Shown: in pieces, positions 26,026-39,151 of the stretch
How positions within the stretch are numbered: position 1 is the stretch's first letter
Layout: the number at the start of each line of letters is the position of its first letter
Assembly (NCBI GenBank): GCA_018881555.1
Contig: JACAXG010000033.1
Location: 6,034,979 to 6,098,978 of the forward strand
Direction of reading: 5' to 3'
DNA length: 64,000 bases
DNA from: Amblyornis subalaris
Lineage: Eukaryota; Chordata; Aves; Passeriformes; Ptilonorhynchidae
Position numbers and translations under genes: made by a program
Notes under the pieces: model-generated
The model's database searches: none
Seen by the model: only the letters and a program-made list of their open reading frames with translations
What the model was told of the DNA's origin: nothing

Positions 26026-26739
26026 CAGAGTCTTTCCATATGGTCAGGTGAGTGCCAGTGGTGATTGCTGCTGCTGCTGCTTGACACACAGTCAGATACA
26101 TCTTTAAAGTTATGGAATGGGACCAGCAATATGGAAAATAATATGTAAGCCAAACAACAATTTTACATATAGAAGTGCAAAAAAGGACTATCCTTCAATT
26201 TTATGGCCTTCACACATAACTGAGAATTTGTGCAATAAACATCCCTAGCACATACCAAGGGGCAGAGACAGCTACCATGAAAGAGAAAATGGTAAGCTGC
26301 TGGAGGAAAATATAAAGTGTTATTCAAATTAAAATATCTGTTAATTAGCCCTATTTCCATGGCAAAGGATTTCAGATAGCTCCTTCTAGAAACTCTCAAA
26401 GATAACTGGGGATTGTTTCAGGTATTTGACTGCTCATAACACAGATTTAAAGGGATATTCTTTATGTTATTTCTCTTATATATGTGCTGAATAGCTTTTT
26501 CTCCCTCAATTTTACTGGCTTATGTTAATATCTTCATGTCCTTTATTGATTTCATTCTCAGAATTTAATTTGCCTGAGAGGGTTTATAGTGTGAATCTCT
26601 TACATACACTGTATCTTATCTACCATAGTATCGGGTTTACTACTGTGAACTATCATTGTCACCTGATATACAAAGGTGTAAGACTGAGCCATGTTTTGAG
26701 TTACTTTTAAAACATTCTTTCCTCATTGCCATAATTGCA

Positions 26740-26960
26740 TAACTTCTGGGAGATAAGAGTTCCTTTACATCATGAAATTTCCTTCTGCTCATTGCTCATC
26801 TATGCTAAATGAAATTCACTTAATTCACAAACAGAGCAATGTTTAGTTGTTTTGCTTTTATTAATTTGTTCATGAGCCCTAGGGATGCCTGTTTCACTCT
26901 CATCTATGCAAAGTGAATTTAACTATGTTGTGTTTTCCTAAAGGCCACAATAATTTAATT
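26740..26960. other. Candidate conserved non-coding element
   Basis: Non-repetitive AT-rich block with two similar sub-blocks, CATCTATGCTAAATGAA (about 26798) and CATCTATGCAAAGTGAA (about 26903). These contain ATGCTAAAT and ATGCAAA, which resemble POU/octamer sites. No open frame. Confidence 0.2.
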
Positions 26961-28579
26961 AAAGCTTAGAAGATAAAACCAAAACTTACAAATTCTATGC
27001 ATAAGTTGGTTTTTCCTTGCTGAAAAAATATGATGTTTAAAGAGCACTTTTCTGAAAAACAAAAACTTCAAGCAGAATAAAGAGGAAATGGCACGTTAAT
27101 TTTGTTTTATTAGGAAAATGCTGATTGGAACTAACAAGAAAGCCTCACATGTGGACATGTGTAAAAGTGTGAGAAGCTAAGTTTTTGGGCCACCAGTTCT
27201 GAGAAAAAAGCTGTCTATATTTTGGACTAAGATTCAGGTCCAAAACTTTGTAAAATAAGAGGATTTTCTCCCAGGCTTGAAGATAAAATATTCTGTCCTG
27301 AACATCTTAATCTTCTACCAGCATAACATTTCAAAGTGATTCTCTTTTGTTTGGCACTTCACTTCATCTTATTTGGATTACTTTTCATCCAATTTCCCTA
27401 TGATTACAGCATCCTCCGCTGGTTTCCTCAGCTGTAGTTTTCAAAAGGTGAAAGAAATTAAATTGACTTTCATATCCCACAGAAGAATTTTCACTTGAAG
27501 TCAGAAGAAACATATATCCTTCTAATGTATATATAAATCCAAGAACTAGAAAAGTGTTGAGTTCCAGAGTGCACATAATGCTATAATGCTATTTGACAGA
27601 ATCCATTTTCAGAGTGGAAACACATTTAATCTTAAAAGATATCATGGCACATTAATGATTTGCTTACAGGTTCCTGGTAATCTTAATAGTCTTCATGTAG
27701 AGTCTTGAGAAGACATTAATTTCCAACGATCCCTGTATGATTTTTGAATGACAGCATTTTAACCCTTGTGATTGAGAAACAGTTTCATCCACAGATACTG
27801 TCTGTTGGAGAAGGCATTTCTTCTGAAAGGCTCCACACAATAATTATACCATTAAAATACTAAGAAGTAAGAGCTCACAGCTGAGTTTGGCCGGAAGTCT
27901 TCAGGAGTACCACAGCCCTAACAAATTCTAAACAGTTATTTTAAGCCTAATTCTATAATGTAGTATGACCATTTATAGAAAATTTAACAAATCTGTGACG
28001 TTTTGTATATGTTTCTTGTTCTATATTTTCTTTAAAAAAATTCGGATGGATGTTTTCTGTATATGATGGCTGCCTGGAATATCAGTATTTCCCTGTTTCT
28101 CCATGAACAGAATTACAGATTTCAGTTTTTCTAAGCAGAAGGATTTTGGTGTACATTTTCTGCTGTAAGGGAACAAAAAGAAAATAATTTAATTATGTCC
28201 CTCACTCTATCTTGAGACAAATTTCCCCTAGAATTTTGCCATAAGGTGGATGAATTAGGTGATTTCTTCTTGGGGACTTTTGAGGTTTTTTCTTCGTTAG
28301 TTTTTTTTGTTTGTTTGTTTTTCTGATTTACCATCACTTAAAACATTATGAGCTATACAATTTTTTTTTCTTTTTTTACATTTTGAAAACTACAGGAGAT
28401 ACAGGAGAGCACTGTAATCAGACGAAACAACATGTAATATATTAGGCATTCTCTGAAATGAAATAACTTCCTTTTTTTCCCCTTTATTTTAAGAAAGGCT
28501 CAAGAGAAATAATATGTTCATGAGTAGCAGTATTGAGTGCAACAGCAATTGCACTTGTTTAAGTTAAGGATAAGTTGGC

Positions 28580-29734
28580 ATGGCAGGATGGGTGGATGAG
28601 GGAAGAACAGTGGATGTTGCCTACCTCGACTTCAGCAAGGCTTTTGACCATCTCCCATAACATCCTCATAGGCAAGGTCAGGAAATGTGAGTTGGATGAA
28701 TAGACAGTGAGGTGGATCAAGAACTGGCTGAATGGCAGAGCTCAGAGGGTTGTGATCAGCAGAGTAGAATCCAGTTGGAGGCTCATAGTCAATGGCTTTC
28801 CCCAAGGATCAATACTGGATCCAGTCTTACTCAACTTTTTTGTGAACAACCTGGATGAAGGGACAGAATGCACCCTCAGCAAGTTTGCTGATGATACAAA
28901 ACTGAGGGGAGTGGCTGATACACCTGAAGGCTCTGCTGCCATTGAGCAGGACCTTGATAGGCTGGAGAATTGGGTGGAGAGAAACTTAATGAGGTTCAAC
29001 AAGGGCAAGTGCAGGGTCCTGCACCTGGGGAGGAATAACCACAAGTGCTAGAACAGGCTGGGGGCTGATCTGCTGGGAAGAAGCTCTGTAGAGAAGGACC
29101 TTGGGAGTCTTGGTGGACCACAAGTTGACCATGAGCTGGCAGTGCCCTTGTGGCCAGGCAGGCCAACGGTAAGAGTGTGACCAGCAGGTTAACGGAGGTG
29201 ATCCTCCCCCTCTACTCAGCCCTTGTGAGGTCTCATCTGGTGTCCAGTGTCCAGACTGGGCTTCAGTCCAAGAAGACAAGGAGCTATTGGAGAGGGTCCA
29301 GCAGAGGGTGACAAGGATGATTAGGGGGCTGGAGCCTTTCTTATGAGGAGAGGCTGCAGGAGCTGGGCCTGTTTAGGCTGGAGAAGAGAAGACTGACAGA
29401 GAATCTCATTAATGCCTATAAAAGGTGAGTGCCACGAGGATGGTGCCAGACTCCTTTAGTGGTGCCCAGAGANAGGGTGAGGAGCAATGGCCATAAACTA
29501 AAATACAAGAAGCTTTATATCAATATGAGGAAGAACTTCTTTACATTTGAGGATGGCAGAGCACTGGAACAGGCTGCCCGGGGAGGTCATGGAGTTTTCC
29601 TCTCTGGAGACATTCAAAATCCACCTGGACATGTTCCTGTGTCACCTGCTCTAGGTGACCCTGCCTCGGCAGGGAGGTTAGGCCAGAGGATCTCCAGAGG
29701 TCCCTTCCAACCCTAAAAATTCTGTGATTCTGTG
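28580..29734 (+). mobile_element. CR1 LINE, 5'-truncated, about 1.15 kb
   Basis: This is a clear CR1 retroposon. It holds the last part of the reverse transcriptase frame followed by the CR1 3' UTR and two perfect terminal octamers ATTCTGTG at 29719-29726 and 29727-29734. CR1 has no poly(A) tail and ends in such octamer repeats. The left boundary is where similarity begins, a little before the YLDFSKAFD motif, so the element is heavily 5'-truncated. One N occurs at 29473. Several small deletions relative to the usual CR1 order are visible, for example just after 29170. Confidence 0.95.
28590..29654 (+). pseudogene. CR1 ORF2 reverse transcriptase remnant, broken
   Basis: Encodes the C-terminal half of the CR1 reverse transcriptase, the enzyme that copies CR1 RNA at nicked target DNA. 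Visible motifs are YLDFSKAFD (28622-28648), a PQGS block (28800-28811) and the catalytic FADD box (28884-28895). The downstream thumb and connection region includes LGRNN just before 29045. Breaks seen: the YLDFSKAFD frame and the FADD frame differ by what looks like a 2-bp deletion just after 28648; there is an in-frame TAG at 28701-28703 and another at 29049-29051; more indels follow. The ancestral stop corresponds to TAG at about 29652-29654. The N-terminal endonuclease and the start of the RT domain are missing. It cannot make an active enzyme. Confidence 0.92.
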
Positions 29735-32700
29735 AATTCACTACCATGTACAGGCCAGTGAGGTACATGCAAAAAAATGTCCCTTCATCTCAACATATTG
29801 CCTTTCAGACATGATAAAAGAGAACCCTGTATTTTTCTGGTATGAATTATCCATGTACAAGCACAGATTCATTTTATGCTATTATTGAGGAACAGCATTT
29901 CGTTCTTTCTATTCTTCACAAATCCTTTGTCTGATCTGTATAACAAATGTTTTCACATGATCAGGATTTAAATGCTGTCACATTTTCAGTGTCAGCTCCT
30001 CTACAAGCTGTTTTCTTTATTGTACTCATTTTCCAACGTAATTCACTCTAAATTGCAATTTATTTAAATCATGGACTGACCGGACAGTTAGGGATTGCAA
30101 TTCAGATGGTTAGATATTTTTCTGTCCAATATTCATCTCAGTATTTGCCAAAATCACTTTTTCTAAGTATATATTTAAAACCCTTTCATTTACTGATTTA
30201 CTTTTGGCTTCCTATATGGATTCATACTGATCTAGCTGCCTTAATCAATAATTTATTATGCCCCAGAGTAGAATTTTTTTTTCCCTTTGGCTTCAGTATG
30301 TTGCAATTACAAAACCAAAATGAAATAAGAAAAAAACAAATTTATGAACCCAGATGTATTAATTGAAATTAAATTGCATTTAATTGAATCTGTTCCTATT
30401 TGAAGTTGAATATTCCTGTAAAATTTAAAGTGCCCATACCTTTTAAATATGTATTTTTAACATCCCTTTTGAGGCAGACTTGGCACACGGCAGAATTGCA
30501 GTTTGGCTACTGTAGTTTGAGGAGCTCATGTGCAATTTAGGGATGCTGTTTGACATGAGGAACGCTTTATGATGTCCATGTGACTGAAAATTTCATTTGG
30601 AAGAAAATATAGGTCTGTTCACTTCACCCATTTGATGTCCCTACTCCAGTAAAAGACTGCAAAACACAGAAATTTCCTATGAACAATCAAATTGCAGGTA
30701 AAGTGAGTGATTCTCTGCCCATATGGCATCATGCTTAGGTAAGGATTTCTCAAGCCTGATTTTTAGGGCTTGGGCAGACGCACAGGAGTACCCAGTAAGT
30801 CCAACTACGTGTCTCATCTGACAAAGGTTATATATGCCAGGGCATCTGAGGGGAGCAAGAAGAAACAGAACAAAAGGAAAACAGCTGCACAGAAAACAGA
30901 GAGTCCACGATCTGGAGAAGAAAAACAATGAAAAAGGGGAATAACAGACTGTTTGCAATTATACGGTTCAGAGAGCAAACAATACTTAAGAGTAGTGATA
31001 ATGTAAGTTTTCATGTGCAGCCTGGCACAGGTATGTAAACACACATTGCCAAAGAGCAGTGTGCCATGGAGATCTGGGGAGCCTTGTAGGTAGGGACGAG
31101 GCAGAGATGAAAGGGTGGAAGCCTTGCTACAGGACTTAAACCACTTGTTAATGCACTTTCTGTTGTGCAATAGGGCAGAGATTGCGTCTCCACTCAGCCC
31201 ACGCTATTGCTACTGGAGGATCACGCCGGATCAGACCAGATTTTTTTACAGATTTTGTAAGAGAGAATCATGCTTTAAAGTTCCTCCTTGGCAGGCACAG
31301 CATCAATCATCCAGCAGGTTGTTTGTCTTCTCTTCACTGCTGAGACATTGAGAGGGATTCATCAAGTATTAATAAGTCCTCTAGGTTGCTTGCCGTGAGC
31401 TATAAAACTGCAGCCTGTAATTCCATGCTCTGAAAAGAAGATAGCTCTCTGCTTCAATATATGTTAAAGGTGCTCCTTGAAATAATTAAAAAGCAGAAAG
31501 ATGGGATATGGCCAAAACGTTACAAACACGAGCCCAGTAGCTACTCATGTTATTCTTCATTTACTTGGCTGAAACATTTTCATCTCTATCCATGATAACA
31601 CCTCTGCACAGATGTGCCAGACAGGACAGGCTTGCCAGTGAAATCATATCGAAGAAAACTGTGAATTTGTGAGAAACAGCTCTGGAAAAACACTGCCCAG
31701 TGGAAGAAAAATACTTTATCTGTGCATAATAGATGTGGTTTATCATACCTTATACAATGATGCTCTGAAAATATAGGCTCTTCGGTTTATTATGTCATTA
31801 GATAGACCATCAAGAGACATCAAAAATCCTAGTGACTTCTGATAAATAGACTTGCAAAATAAGCTCTAATTCAAAGCTCTGTGTGTGAGCATAATGTGTG
31901 CATGCTCATGTGTCTGTTCACATATCACAGCACAGATGAAGAGAGCAAGACTGAACAAAAAGCATTAGATGCCCTAACATTTCAAAGCTGGGGACTAAAA
32001 TAAGGGCAGAGGTAGTTTCTGTTTATATTTCAGTACGATGTGTAGGTTAGAAATCTGATTCTGGGATCAGAGCCATATGATGCTCTGGGGAAAAGATATG
32101 TATTAGTATTCTCTTTCTGTAATATTATTCAGATCTTCCTGTCTCATTCCATTTGTGCAAAATACAAATGGAAGCATATTAGACAAAACATTCTTAGGTT
32201 TACTCTATTAATTTTCTTACTCCCAGTAAATCTTCTTATCTCATTGAAATTGTTGTTCAGACAAACTGCCCTTGAGGAGTGTATCAGCCTTTAGAGGGAT
32301 GCACAAGAAGGTAGGTGAAGTTCTGTTTTCCAATGGCTGATTGATGCAATAGCTGCTCCTGCTACTGTAGCATATTGCCAAAAACTTAGTGTAGTCAACA
32401 TACAAGATTTTACCCCAGCACCAGAGAGGAGGATAGACTTAGCAGCAATATTTAACATGCTTTATATTTCTTAACAGTGATTAGATTAATGCTCATATAA
32501 TTTGATTAAATCTCAGACTGCTTGTTTTCTTTAACTACTCCAGTAGCATTCATTTTGAAACAGTCACCAAAAGGACAGTCATCGAAGAACAGGGGTAAAA
32601 TATTTCTCTCCCTAGAATCCAATCACTGTTATGAATATACCACCACTGTAAATCAGCATGAGAGGAACCTTGATAAAACAAGAACACTTTGAGGATGATC

Positions 32701-35360
32701 AGTAAAATTAAAACAGCTTACCTATTGAAAAGAATATAACAATTCAGCCCAAATTACATATCTGGATTTTATTTTTTGTTACTGACTTGCTATTGGGGAC
32801 AAAAATGAAGTGTTTTTTCTTCATATTTGTATGGTTCACAGCACATCAGCTGTAGTCAAGAAATTACAAAATAAGGTAACAAAATGTTTAAACCAGCATT
32901 AATGCAATTCATAGATAGTTTCAGAATCCTACTATACAAGGATGACTGTGGGTAATATATTAGATATTCATCACATTTTATGGCCCTTTAGTCGATTAAA
33001 TGACAAGAGTATTCTAAAGGTCAAATGTGAAACGTAAGAGACAAAAAAAAAGCTGAATGTTTTCTTGTTGTTGAACATTTTGTTTGTGCTGTGCATAAGT
33101 TGCCCTAAGGATTTCTTTCTGTCCTCAGAAAGTCAGCAAGCAAACAATTTGAAAATGATTAATATTGATTTTACAGAATACACCACAGTTCTGCTGGAAT
33201 TCTTCTGTCTGTAGCAGAAAGTTATATTTGTTGTTTTGAAGAGAGGACAATTAATATAGTGGAAGGAACAACGTGCAGAAAGTACTGTGTGTCCCTGAGG
33301 CTGATGCTGATGCCTCTCACTGCACCTTGTGCGGGGCCCGTTCGGCTACAGCGATACAGATACCTGACTTGGTGTTGCACAAATACAGAATGCCTTAAAT
33401 GCACTCCCAGGGGACGACTTTTGCAAGGAGAGGGGTGTCAGGTACTTCTATATCAAGGGCAGGAAGTGCAAAACTGAGTAGACGGATGTCCTCTCCCCAT
33501 GACTCCCCTGCTGGGAAAGCCCTAACTTAGCCTTGTACTGGCTCAGCTGCCACTGCCAACAAGTGCCAGTTCCCTATACACAAAGCCAGGACCCACAGGG
33601 AGAACTGACAAGCACTATAAGAGGACTAGGGCTGCAAATAGCTTGCTGTTTTTGCATTAGCCCAAGGGATGCCAGCAACAAGAATTTATTGTATGGATAC
33701 AAAGTCTCTGCGTGTTCCTGGGGCCTGGCATGTTTTACAACAGGCTTCACCTGTCCCGGTCCTTGTAGCAGAGATGCTTTGAAAGATATCAGAAAATCTT
33801 GATGTAGCTTCCCACAAACTTGATGTATTTTTCCCTCAGAAACACTGATGGCCAGCTGACAGCCTAACATTTACCTTGGCTAATTTATTTTTCCATGAAA
33901 ATTCTTTCAGGAGATAAACAGTTGTTTATAGCTTAATTTAAAGAAGATTTAGTTCAAACTGTAAGGTTTCATAGGAGCTCCTTCATATCCCTTGGGGAAT
34001 GGGCTCTTCCTAGCATTACCAACATCTATCTGTTAGTTCTGTCAGCCACGGAAGGAAAGGATATAGAACCAGCGATCATTTAAAGCAAATAGAATAATCC
34101 ACTAGCTCAACTCAGCTTTTTCTGTGGAAATCTATTTTATCTGTAGTTTTTTCCAATGTAATGGTAAATTTACACAACCTTTGCATTGGATAACAGCTCA
34201 AGAAGTAATACTTGCAGGTAAGCTTATTGCAATTTTACACGGACTACTCAAAAATCCTACTTTCTCTGAAGGATGTATCCATCCTCCTTGGCTGCTTTCT
34301 GTCCATGTTTGATCTGTTTCCTTCCTGTATCTGTTTTCAGGAAAGATATATAAGAGACAATAGTAATTGTATAATATTTGACGATAGTATCATTTTTGCA
34401 CAGTCATAGATTCACCAGCAAACACTTTTTGTACTCTGTTTCAAATACTGTAAGTGGAAGACAGTATTCACGGGGTAAAAACAAAAATTTCTTCCATACA
34501 GTGATAATTTCTTGTTTCATACATCCCTTTTTCAGTAAAAGGAAAGCAAAAAATTTTGTCACTTCATTCTTCCTCCCATACTCGGATTGGAAGGGTAACA
34601 CAACCAGTGAATTAATTGCTAATTTGAACAGGAATCAGGATTTATGCCATGTCTTATGTTTTGCCTCCATTCTGTTGCATACATGCAAACTTCTTTCTAT
34701 TTAATTAGCTAGCAAGTTAGCACCGTTATTTTCTGCAAGTCAAGACACTACCAATGTTTTAAAATATGTCATATTAGAATATTTAAGATAATTAAGGAAG
34801 ACTGTTATTCCATATACTTGTTTACTGCTTTCAAAGAGAAGAAACAAGCTCTTATAAAATGTTAATTAATGACCATGCTAAATTGGATATCAATAAGATA
34901 TTTGATTTCTGCCCAAAGAACTATTTCTTTGTCAAATCAACAGTATTATCAGCTTGAAACTGGCAATAGCTAAAATATCAGAGCACTTCAGGAATATTTC
35001 TGAGGACTGATGTACCGTATTTTAATTTGTAATAAATTAGTGGTTAAACACCCTTGAATAACATCCCAACTTTAATATTTTTGTCTCTGTTCTTAAAACC
35101 AGATAATATTATAATGTATTTGTGTCCAAGTTATCTTTGAGAACAAATCTTGAATCTTAGGAAGACAGGATGGAAGTTGCTATCCATTTTTGGTTTTATG
35201 AGTGCCAATACGGGAAGTATGAGACAGCAGTTGTTAAAAAGAAGCTGCACAAGCAGCAGTTCACCTTGATAACACTACGTTCTTTAGTCAGGGACTTGAG
35301 TATGGAAATGAGACCACCACAGATATTGAAAAAAGGATTTATGAGTAGCATTTTTCCACC
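29735..35360. other. Non-coding DNA, no gene seen
   Basis: No supported gene. Mostly AT-rich unique sequence. A GC-richer patch at about 33290-33760 has overlapping short frames on both strands but no recognised domain. No RNA gene or further transposable element was recognised. Confidence 0.6.
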
Positions 35361-35446
35361 TCTGAGCAGGGAGGTCAGACCAGACGACCCACTGTGGTGC
35401 CTTCCAAACTCGTCCTGTGAGGTTCTGTGATTCTGTGATTCTGTGA
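35361..35446 (+). mobile_element. CR1 LINE 3' tail (short fragment)
   Basis: Begins with the typical GAGCAGGGAGGTC block, passes through the diverged 'gtgccttccaaactc' segment and ends in three perfect octamers TTCTGTGA at 35423-35446. It is a very short 5'-truncated CR1 copy, same strand as the copy at 28580. Confidence 0.88.
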
Positions 35447-38400
35447 TCTCTGCTCCTGGAACATGTATTTCTAACAGGAAATTTATAAATAGAATATGTC
35501 AACACTCCAATACACAATTTCTCCTCCACTACACATTGCTTTCTGCTTCACTACGTTGACTGTCAGCTGCAGACATTCACCATGCCGAGAGCACAGGGCA
35601 AATGCCCTCAGTGTATCTAAGATCTTCTTTAAACACAATTGTGTGCAACATAATATCACAAACAGCTATTTCTCCCAACGCGTCCATCAGCTGAGAACAG
35701 GCAGGACAGGCAGGACTCGGCTGTGCCATGCATCCATAGTTCTTTCATCAGTATAACTTCTTCCTTGGGACTTTGATTCGCTTCCTCAGGTTTTCTAGGC
35801 TTGCTTGATGTGCTGAATCAAGTGCCTAACAAGAGAGACAAAAAGGATGGGATATATCTCATTAAGCCCAGTTATTTCCCCAGAAAATATCCGTAATGCG
35901 GAACTTAGTCAAAGACAAAACATCTGGTCTAAATCCACACCAAATTTTCTATCTTTGCTTCAAGGTGTGCTGCTGACTGAGGCATGGATACAAAAGCAAA
36001 GACACTCACTGTAGCTGACCAAAGAATAAGGCTTCTGCAGATGCTGTGCAAGCCCTGCATCTCATTTTTAAGCAGAACCTTTCTTGAGTTCTTTTGGAAG
36101 ATGGAGTACCCAATGAATATAAGAACACTGCGGAAAACCCACAAAACTCATCTGTCACCAGCAGTGATCTTATCAGCTCTGATACCTTCCCAGGTTTCCA
36201 GGGGAGACGGGGGGTGTAGGATGTGATCTCACATTCTTTCTGGCTGAGGGAAGCCTCCTGCTCACATAAGAAGCATGATAGTATGAACAAGTTGCTTCAA
36301 AGTGATTTTTCCATTGATCCAGTACATTTTGCAGCCTACCACTCTGCCTAACACAAATGTCATTCAGCTTGATAAAAGCTACAGAAAATATATTTGTCTT
36401 TCAGATGGCATTTGAAGTTGAACAGAATCTTTCCTGAGCAATGAGTAGACAGTATTCTAAACTCAANACCAGAGGACCTTTCTTTTCTTTCTTAATAAGC
36501 ATCTCCGATGACACTTTATGGGAGATTCTTATTTGTAATGGCTGCTGAAAAATCACCTCACAGANGATATTTGATAGGTCTATTGAGCACTTGTTGGCAC
36601 AGATGGTCTGAAATAATATTGTTTAAGAATTAAAAGAAACTCAAAATTCGGACTTTGTGAATGCCAGAAAGCAGGTAGACACCTGAAATCTTGTCTCTAA
36701 TAGGATCCCTCTGTTAAAATCTTTTAGTTTATGTAACAAAATGTTGAGATTGGGCAAACCTTTTTAACGGGAGAAAACTGTTGCTGGTATCAGTTTTTCT
36801 GTCTATTTNTTAATTAAAGTCAGTTAATCGCCAATCACTTCTATTGACCAATAGCACTCCAAATGCAGCTGTTCAGTTTGGTACCAATTCTATTGATCAA
36901 ACTTGAGGTAATGGAAGGATAATCATTGTATCACTGGGAAATAGGAATGCCAACAACTGCTGTCTGTATCTACTGTTTTTCTTGTCAGGTTTCTCCAGTG
37001 TGACTGGCTGGATGCCCTAATCACTTTCTACANACGTTAGAATAATTCAGAGTAATGATGACTGGTCTTTCCAGGTATCATTAATAGTAACTGCCAGTTG
37101 GTGGCAAAATAGATCACAGTCTGTACAGCTAGCCTGAATTTAATAAAAATAGAAAGACATACAACAGGGATCTGAACTGACCCAGGGTGGTCTGAAATAA
37201 ACTGTTGATGAATACTGTACACCGTAAATAAATACCCCCACTAAATATGCAACAAGGCAGAAATATCATTTTGGCATGGAGACAAAGTAGAGCAGCCTAG
37301 CTGTACTAAGCTGTCTGTTGAAGAGGCCTATGAACAGAAATGATTGAGTATTTCGGAGGGTTTCTCTTTCTAACCAGTAGTTTTTCTGTTGTCAGACAAA
37401 TTTTTTTGTATTGGTGCTGATAAAAATCGACTCTTAAAGTGACAACAGCAAATCTCTCTTGAAAGACCCAAGCGACAGACAAACGTGAATTCAATGTACT
37501 TAGTGCATGTTAAAAGTAAAGTCGAAATATTAGGGGATTTAGGCACTGGGAAAAGTAGCATCCAATCCAAAACTGTAGACACCAAATTTGCATGCATTTT
37601 CATGTNATTCATTTATTTTCTCCTCACGCATAAGCTATTCAGTCTGTATTACCTTCCACCCCTGTACAAAAGTTTTAAAAGGAGTCTTTAAAACTAAAAT
37701 TCATAACTTTAATGTATTCATCATATGTGAAAAGAGAGGTATTTTCTCAAGCGGATCTTCATCATTTCTATACAAGGATACTTCAGTTCAAGATTTTTAC
37801 CTAAAAAAGGTAGACCAGACCAGCCATTGTTCTGATGAAAGGCAGCACAAATCCCAGTTTTATATTTTGTGGCANATGTGCTTTTGCCAGAATTACAAGT
37901 TTGGAAGGTCTCTTTGACCACTTTGACCTCAGAAGGAGATAAAAACTCCTGGCCATTTCAGCTACAAGATTAAGAGCTTGGTGGTAGTGGTGTTTGACTG
38001 ACACATTATTGTGATATGACCACATCAGTCATATCCTGAGGGCTGGAATCAAGGTACATCAGATTAATTATTTTTTCAGATTGAAATAGCTACCATCTTC
38101 AAAGTGGCTTATTTTATCTGTAACGTTGTTTTGTTCATATACCAACATTGCCAGTCAGAGATATATGAGACATTATCTTCTTGAAATCATATTTCCAGTA
38201 GAGAACTAGGGGTGGTAGAACTGGAGAAACTGTTCATGTAATTAATTTTATTTGCAAATAAATATTAGTCATGGAACACAGATCATTATCCGCCCATATC
38301 CACCCATAAATTCCCATGCTGGGAATTTATTCTTTCAGGAATTTCAACATAGTATTAGAACAATATTGAAGTAGGAGCAATGAAAACCAGAGACCAAGGC

Positions 38401-39133
38401 AAAGAGAAAAAACTCCTGTTGCTCACGGCAAATGCTCAACACTGTGCAAAACGCTGCTATTTTGGCAAGTTCATATGAAATACTTGGTATTTTATTTTTA
38501 TGGGACTTTTACATGCAACTGATATTTAGATCATTTAATGGGTTTAAATAAAATCCCACTGAAAAGGAAATATCTTTTTATTCTTGATACAGCTCAAGAA
38601 CGTAATGTAACTATTTTATCTATAGAGATGCTCTGTGAAATGCCAGCTACATGATCCAAAAGTAAATGATTAATCAGAACTGCATAGATAGAAAAGGGCC
38701 TTTTCCAGACTCCCAGATTTCTAGAATCTAGATTTTTCGGCTATATGAAATGTTCAGAGTTTGTTTCCATTTCTTTCCAGTGAAATTTCTTTGGGAAAAG
38801 CATAGTGTGGAACACTGGAAACTAGTTTTCTTGTGTTTGGAAAATAAGTATTAATTGATGTTTTAATATTTCTATAATATCTTTCTTATTTTGACTGAAA
38901 ATTCCATTAGTCCATCAAATACAATACAGGTCAACTGCTTTTGTTTAAGGTAAAACTATCCTTCCTTCAAGGAGACATTAATATACCTTATCTTGTATCT
39001 CTGTGTTTTCACGCTGTTCTGTTTATTTATAAGTGTTTATTTACTTTCAATATTTTGTAGATACATGAGATAATCTGTCTTCTGCTCCTTCCAGAAATGC
39101 AATAATTTACACTGTTTGTTTGTGGCTTTTTTC

Positions 39134-39151
39134 TTTTTTTTTTTTTTTTTT
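39134..39151. repeat. Poly(T) run
   Basis: Uninterrupted T run preceded by TTTTTTC. No retroposed sequence was recognised next to it. Confidence 0.9.

Larger units (their letters stand above)
21506..28579. other. Non-coding DNA, no gene seen
   Basis: No supported gene. Three blocks have the look of conserved non-coding elements (listed separately). A poly(A)-rich run lies at 24090-24118 and a run of T near 28300-28320. The largest open frame, on the - strand at 25573-26025, is described as a doubtful candidate. Confidence 0.6.

Noticed and set aside
26040..26052. CAGGTGAGTG, a perfect 5' splice-donor consensus on the + strand
   Set aside because: No open frame leading into it that I could support and no partner acceptor; such matches are expected by chance in 64 kb.
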